DNA of 64,000 nucleotides, taken from contig NZ_JACHVB010000025.1 of NCBI RefSeq assembly GCF_014230085.1, positions 1-64,000 on the forward strand. Reading direction: 5' to 3'. Below are positions 60,404-64,000 of the stretch, piece by piece. Under the pieces are notes generated by a model. That model ran no database searches and was not told the DNA's origin. It saw only the letters and a list, made by a program, of their open reading frames with translations. This DNA comes from Ruficoccus amylovorans. GTDB taxonomy: Bacteria; Verrucomicrobiota; Verrucomicrobiia; Opitutales; Cerasicoccaceae. A program made the position numbers and the translations under genes. Position 1 is the first letter of the stretch, and each line of letters starts with the position of its first letter.

Positions 60404-61567
60404 ATGAAAATTCTCCACGTCATCCACACCATGCGGCCCGAGTCCGGTGGAGTGGTCGAGGCTGTCCGGCTGATCGCCACCGCTCAGATCGAACTGGGAC
60501 ACGAGGCGGAAGTACTTTGTCTGGATGCAGCCGGCACAAATTGTCACGATCTCCCGTTTAACCTCTACGAAATCGGACCGGCCAAAGCCACCTACGGCTA
60601 CTGCACCGAACTGAAACCCTGGTTGCGCCAACACCATGACGAGTTTCACGCCATCATCGTCCACGGACTGTGGCAATACCTCGGGCTGGCCGTGCACAAC
60701 ATCCTGCGCCGCACCCGCACGCCCTACTACGTCTTTCCCCACGGCATGCTCGACCCGTGGTTCAACCAGGCCTACCCCCACAAACAGCTCAAAAAGCGGC
60801 TTTACTGGCGGTTGGCCGAGTGTCGCGTCCTGCGGGACGCCCGGGGCGTGCTCTTCACCTGTGAGACCGAACGTCAGCTCGCACGCACCTCCTTCAGCCC
60901 CTACGAGGCCAACGAAATCGTCGTCGGACTCGGTATCGAGGAACCTGCCTTCGACGCCACCGTCGCCCGTGCTGCTTTCAAGGAAAAATTCCCTGCCATC
61001 GGCGGAGATTTCCTGCTTTTTCTCGGACGTATCGACCCGAAAAAGGGTCTCGACCTGCTGGTGCTCGCCTATGACGGGCTTGTCAGCAACGGTGCCAATC
61101 TGCCGCCACTCGTGCTGGCCGGCCCCGGAGAGAACAGCACCTACGCCGAGCGGCTCAGAAGCCTGAGCAGTTCACCAAAGATCCATTTCACCGGCATGCT
61201 CTCGGGCGAACTCAAGTGGGGCGCGCTCAGTTGCTCGCAGGCACTCATCCTGCCCTCGCATCAGGAGAACTTCGGCATCGTCGTGGCCGAGGCCCTTTGC
61301 CTGAGCAAGCCGGTCCTCATTTCCAATAAGGTCAACATCTGGCAGGAAGTCCAGGAGGACGGCGCGGGCCTGGTCGAGAGCGACACCCTGGCCGGGACCG
61401 AACAACTCCTGTGCAACTGGCTCTCCCTCACCCGCGGAGAACGACACGCTCTCAGCCGTGCCGCCCGCCCGTGTTTCCAGAAGCGCTTCTCCATCCCCGA
61501 AGTCGCCCGGCGATTGATGGAAGTGCTTGGCCAAGAACAAGCCGAGAAAGACGCAGCGCACCGGTAG
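60404..61567 (+). CDS. Glycosyltransferase family 4
   Basis: The 387-residue GT-B enzyme begins KILHVIHTMRPESGGVVEAV. It has YYVFPHGMLDPWFNQAYPHK, the donor loop FLLFLGRIDPKKGLDLLVLA and LILPSHQENFGIVVAEALCL (E-x7-E), then GLVESDTLAGTEQLLCNWL. This closely follows exopolysaccharide GT4 members such as WcaI/RfaG-like proteins. It is the last forward gene of the locus, preceded by an 89-bp gap that may hold its own promoter. Confidence 0.94.
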   Translation: MKILHVIHTMRPESGGVVEAVRLIATAQIELGHEAEVLCLDAAGTNCHDLPFNLYEIGPAKATYGYCTELKPWLRQHHDEFHAIIVHGLWQYLGLAVHNILRRTRTPYYVFPHGMLDPWFNQAYPHKQLKKRLYWRLAECRVLRDARGVLFTCETERQLARTSFSPYEANEIVVGLGIEEPAFDATVARAAFKEKFPAIGGDFLLFLGRIDPKKGLDLLVLAYDGLVSNGANLPPLVLAGPGENSTYAERLRSLSSSPKIHFTGMLSGELKWGALSCSQALILPSHQENFGIVVAEALCLSKPVLISNKVNIWQEVQEDGAGLVESDTLAGTEQLLCNWLSLTRGERHALSRAARPCFQKRFSIPEVARRLMEVLGQEQAEKDAAHR

Positions 61568-61570
61568 AGT

Positions 61571-62578
61571 TCACGCCTTCACCATCAGCAGCGTGACCAG
61601 CTTCAAGCGGTGCTCAGCCCAACGGGCCTTATAGTCGATGTCCATGCCCAGGTCGTAAGTTTCCAGCCGCTCGGTCTCGCACTGGCGGATCAATTCCCAC
61701 TGGCAGAGGTTGCCGGGGGCAAGCGCTGCATAGGTGCGGTGATAGCTCATTTGCAGCCCGCGAAAAACCCCTCCCAGCGCCGCCCCGAAAGCGAATCCGA
61801 TGTCCTCCCCGTCGAGCCGGGCGAAGGCCGCCCGCAAACGACCCGCCGCGCAACTGCGCTGGATTAGCTCCTGATAAAAGGCCCGGGTGTTCGTCGACTG
61901 GAAAATACTCTCGCCCGCCTGCCATTTCCACGATTGCCGCTCGGCGGCCACGATGCGCGTAAAGAGCGCGTCCGGATCGTCCGCCTCCAGCACGCGCTCG
62001 AACTCAACCCCTGCCACCTGCGCTGCCCGCTCCGAGCGTCGCAACCCCGCCCGGAATTTTCCACTTCGGCGCGAGAGGAATCCCTCCGCCCCGCCCTCCA
62101 GGCTGGCTTGCAGGCAATCCGCCCCCGGCAGCGCGTGCACCTGCCAGCGTCCGCCGTATCCACGCCGCAAATACAGATGCAGGTCACTGTCCCAGGGGAT
62201 GCCCCCGAGCAGGACCAACCGCGCATCGGGCTTTTCTTCGAGCAAGAAATCTTCCAGCAGGTCCACGCTGTCGCGGGGGTCCGGCCCGAGCAGCGGGCAA
62301 CTGAAACACCACAGCGCGTCGAGCGGCTGGAGCGCCCCGACAAACTGCATCAGCGGCCCCTCCGCCAGCGCCAGCCAGCTCTCGCCCCGCCGGCGCACAT
62401 GCAGTTCGCGCTCGCCGCACAAGTGACGGTGAGCCGGTAACACCCAGTCCGAGCAGGAACAAAAACGCGCGATGGCAGGCGTTCGCGCGACGGCGGAGTT
62501 GTATTCATTTTCCGATACAATCTCAGAGTCCCCCGCCCCGCCTGATGACTTTTTCGCCTTCATTGACCGTGGGTACAT
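61571..62578 (-). CDS. GNAT/FemAB-like acyltransferase
   Basis: The 335-residue protein has two parts resembling the BcsL/CelD or FemAB-like (double GNAT) fold. FLSRRSGKFRAGLRRSERAA and WKWQAGESIFQSTNTRAFYQ, then the AFARLDGEDIGFAFGAALGG strand and ETYDLGMDIDYKARWAEHRL, match the acetyltransferase group often found in exopolysaccharide loci. It likely acylates a sugar or peptide. It runs against the operon and ends 4 bp from the last glycosyltransferase. The start is Met at 62578 or Met at 62563. Confidence 0.75.
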   Translation of the reverse strand: MYPRSMKAKKSSGGAGDSEIVSENEYNSAVARTPAIARFCSCSDWVLPAHRHLCGERELHVRRRGESWLALAEGPLMQFVGALQPLDALWCFSCPLLGPDPRDSVDLLEDFLLEEKPDARLVLLGGIPWDSDLHLYLRRGYGGRWQVHALPGADCLQASLEGGAEGFLSRRSGKFRAGLRRSERAAQVAGVEFERVLEADDPDALFTRIVAAERQSWKWQAGESIFQSTNTRAFYQELIQRSCAAGRLRAAFARLDGEDIGFAFGAALGGVFRGLQMSYHRTYAALAPGNLCQWELIRQCETERLETYDLGMDIDYKARWAEHRLKLVTLLMVKA

Positions 62579-62861
62579 TCAAAAACCATGCCAGCCCGGC
62601 GGCAATCAGAACTTTCTTCCCGCATGGAACCAGCCCCAACCCCAATCCGTACATTTACTGTCATTACCCATACATTTTAAGACACGCTAACCCGTGCGCA
62701 ATAAAAGGGACCAAAGCACCTAAAAACACATTAACCATTAATATACAAAACATTAAGAACATAAAACCAAACTCATAAACCATCTTGGCACGGGTCGAGT
62801 TATAAAAGCCATGTCCGCGCATGCGGGCATACTCACTCACCTAAACCTGAAACAAGATACC
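62579..62861. other. AT-rich intergenic region
   Basis: The 283 bp between the divergent acyltransferase and PspA-like genes are markedly A+T-rich at 62640-62780, unlike the surroundings, and hold no supported gene. It probably contains the promoter of the PspA-like gene. I could not choose a specific -35/-10 pair. Confidence 0.5.
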
Positions 62862-63518
62862 ATGAGAACATTCTGGAAACGCTGGAGAATCACCATCGGG
62901 AGCGGTTTCGAGTCGCTCATCACGCGGGTCGAAAACCATGAGGCCCTCGTGGCCGAGGCCATCCGCGAGGCCCAGTCCGCCGCCGCCAAGGCCAAGGTCA
63001 AACTCGCCCACGTGCGCCGCGACGGCGAACGCTTGCGCGAACGTGCCCGCACGCTCGCCACCGAGACAGAAAGCTGGGAGCGGCGCGCTCAAGCACAGGC
63101 CGACGACAACCGGGAGCGCGCACTGGAATGCCTGCGCCGCCGCAACACCACCCGCCGCGAGCTGGACAGCACAACCGCTGAGCTGGCCCGCCACGAACAA
63201 ACCGAGCGCGCCCTGAGCGCTGACATCTCCAAGCTCGAAGATCACGTGGCCGGGCTGCGCCGCCGCAAGAACGAACTGGCCGCCCGCGACTTCCGCGCCC
63301 GCGCGCTCAGCGCCACCTCTCCCGAGGAGGGCACGCTGCTGGGCGGCATTGATGACATCTTCGAGCGCTGGGAGCTGAAGCTGGCCGAGTCCGAAATTAT
63401 CTGCGAACCGGCCCCGGCGGACGATTTCGCGGACGGCTTCATGGCCGAGGAGGAAAAGGCTGAACTTGAGGCCGAACTCGACGCGCTTCTGAAGCCCGGC
63501 CCCGACGACCGGTCCTGA
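62862..63518 (+). CDS. PspA/IM30-like coiled-coil protein
   Basis: The 218-residue protein is almost entirely helical and highly charged. It starts RTFWKRWRITIGSGFESLIT, then RVENHEALVAEAIREAQSAA, similar to the entry of phage shock protein A/IM30 (a short amphipathic helix, then a long coiled coil). The coiled coil continues through DNRERALECLRRRNTTRREL and ALSADISKLEDHVAGLRRRK, and the C-terminus is acidic. PspA-type proteins bind stressed membranes. The frame runs further upstream, but the Met at 62862 is the natural start. Confidence 0.72.
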   Translation: MRTFWKRWRITIGSGFESLITRVENHEALVAEAIREAQSAAAKAKVKLAHVRRDGERLRERARTLATETESWERRAQAQADDNRERALECLRRRNTTRRELDSTTAELARHEQTERALSADISKLEDHVAGLRRRKNELAARDFRARALSATSPEEGTLLGGIDDIFERWELKLAESEIICEPAPADDFADGFMAEEEKAELEAELDALLKPGPDDRS

Positions 63519-63567
63519 TTTCCGATTCCTATCCTCCTCCTTCGCTAACCTTAAACCGACACTTCCG

Positions 63568-64000
63568 ATGAACTCTTCCGACACCTCCTTCCCTCCTCCC
63601 GCCAATCCGCTCAGCGAGCCGCCGCCGCTTCCGTCTCTGCCCAAGAGCGAGACGGAAGCGGACGGCGCTCCAGCCATGACGCCAATCCGGGAAACCCGGC
63701 CGGCCTCACACGCAGCCCGGGAGCCCATCTCGTGGCCCGACCTGTACCCGCGCATCCTCCGCTGGACCGGCGCGCTCATCCTCGCCGTAGCCGCCCTGTG
63801 TTTTCTCATCTCCGGCTGGGTCAACGGCTCGCCGCTCCTGCGCACGGGGAGCTTTCTGGGCTTCACCGCACTGCTGAGCGGGGCGGGGATTTTCTGCGCC
63901 TACCGCTGGCGAGAGGACAAAGGGGCACGCACGTTTCTGGCACTGGCCACGGCGTTCCTGCCCGCTAACTTCGCCCAGCTCGGCGCGCTGACCTTTGCCC
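63568..64000 (+). CDS. Membrane protein of unknown function, 3' end beyond window
   Basis: The open frame starts at ATG 63568, 49 bp after the PspA-like gene, and runs off the window without a stop (144 codons visible). The first 60 residues are Pro/Ser/Glu-rich (MNSSDTSFPPPANPLSEPPP). Hydrophobic helices follow (WTGALILAVAALCFLISGWV, FLGFTALLSGAGIFCAYRW, TFLALATAFLPANFAQLGAL). It looks like a multi-pass membrane protein with a disordered cytoplasmic N-terminus. It is probably co-transcribed with the PspA-like gene. Confidence 0.75.
   Translation, partial: MNSSDTSFPPPANPLSEPPPLPSLPKSETEADGAPAMTPIRETRPASHAAREPISWPDLYPRILRWTGALILAVAALCFLISGWVNGSPLLRTGSFLGFTALLSGAGIFCAYRWREDKGARTFLALATAFLPANFAQLGALTFA

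Noticed and set aside
1-64000. Search for tRNA, rRNA, CRISPR and phage genes
   Set aside because: By eye I saw no cloverleaf-like tRNA ends, no rRNA segments, no spaced direct repeats of CRISPR type and no phage structural genes. A tRNA could still be missed without a covariance model.

Overview
The window is a GC-rich, densely coded bacterial chromosome segment. The best guess for the host is a free-living Gram-negative bacterium of the Planctomycetota/Verrucomicrobiota type, most likely Verrucomicrobiota class Opitutae. This is inferred from gene content: an exosortase-type surface protein, a hybrid CheA, GT-rich polysaccharide islands, weak Shine-Dalgarno use and frequent GTG/TTG starts. 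No rRNA gene is present to settle it.

Region 1 (1-2128) is a pile-up of mobile DNA. A short MITE-like hairpin element is split by one IS630-family element and abutted by a second, intact IS630 with 24-bp perfect terminal repeats. A full copy of the same MITE lies at 15454-15612, and its ends match the ends of the first IS630.

Region 2 (2.1-31 kb) is mostly housekeeping: a LysE-type exporter, an SDR oxidoreductase, sufS plus a SufU-like protein lacking key cysteines, hisF with an in-frame repeat insertion, an EEP-family hydrolase, an M48 protease, xseB-dxs, rpmB, a nucleotide cyclase-like protein, gluconokinase, a CE7-type esterase, ChaA-type antiporter, glnS, an FAH-family enzyme and purS. 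Within it are a surface protein with a cyanobacterial-style exosortase tail beside an HpsJ-like membrane protein (17-18.6 kb), and an RsbW/RsbU-type pair (19.2-20.9 kb). A family of palindromic repeats with the core AACAGGAAGGCCGGGAAG sits at or near gene 3' ends.

Region 3 (31.2-41.9 kb, minus strand) is a chemosensory operon in the order MCP, MCP, CheW, CheR-TPR, CheW, CheA-REC, CheB. This is the order of the Pseudomonas Wsp system, but the diguanylate cyclase WspR is not there. A STAS-domain protein lies upstream, separated by a terminator.

Region 4 (42-62.6 kb) is a surface-polysaccharide locus. It has a polyprenyl-phosphate sugar transferase, a GbsR/MarR-type regulator, a NusG/RfaH-type antiterminator, an ABC exporter (Wzm/Wzt), a CatB-type acetyltransferase, about ten glycosyltransferases, a methyltransferase, a WecG/TagA-family enzyme, an O-antigen ligase/polymerase-like protein and a FemAB/GNAT-like protein. 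Many genes overlap by 4 bp, so long polycistronic transcription assisted by the antiterminator is likely. The adjacent chemosensory operon is a plausible controller of this locus, but that link is inference.

Region 5 (62.8-64 kb) holds a PspA/IM30-like coiled-coil protein and the start of a membrane protein cut by the window edge. I saw no rRNA, tRNA or CRISPR array.
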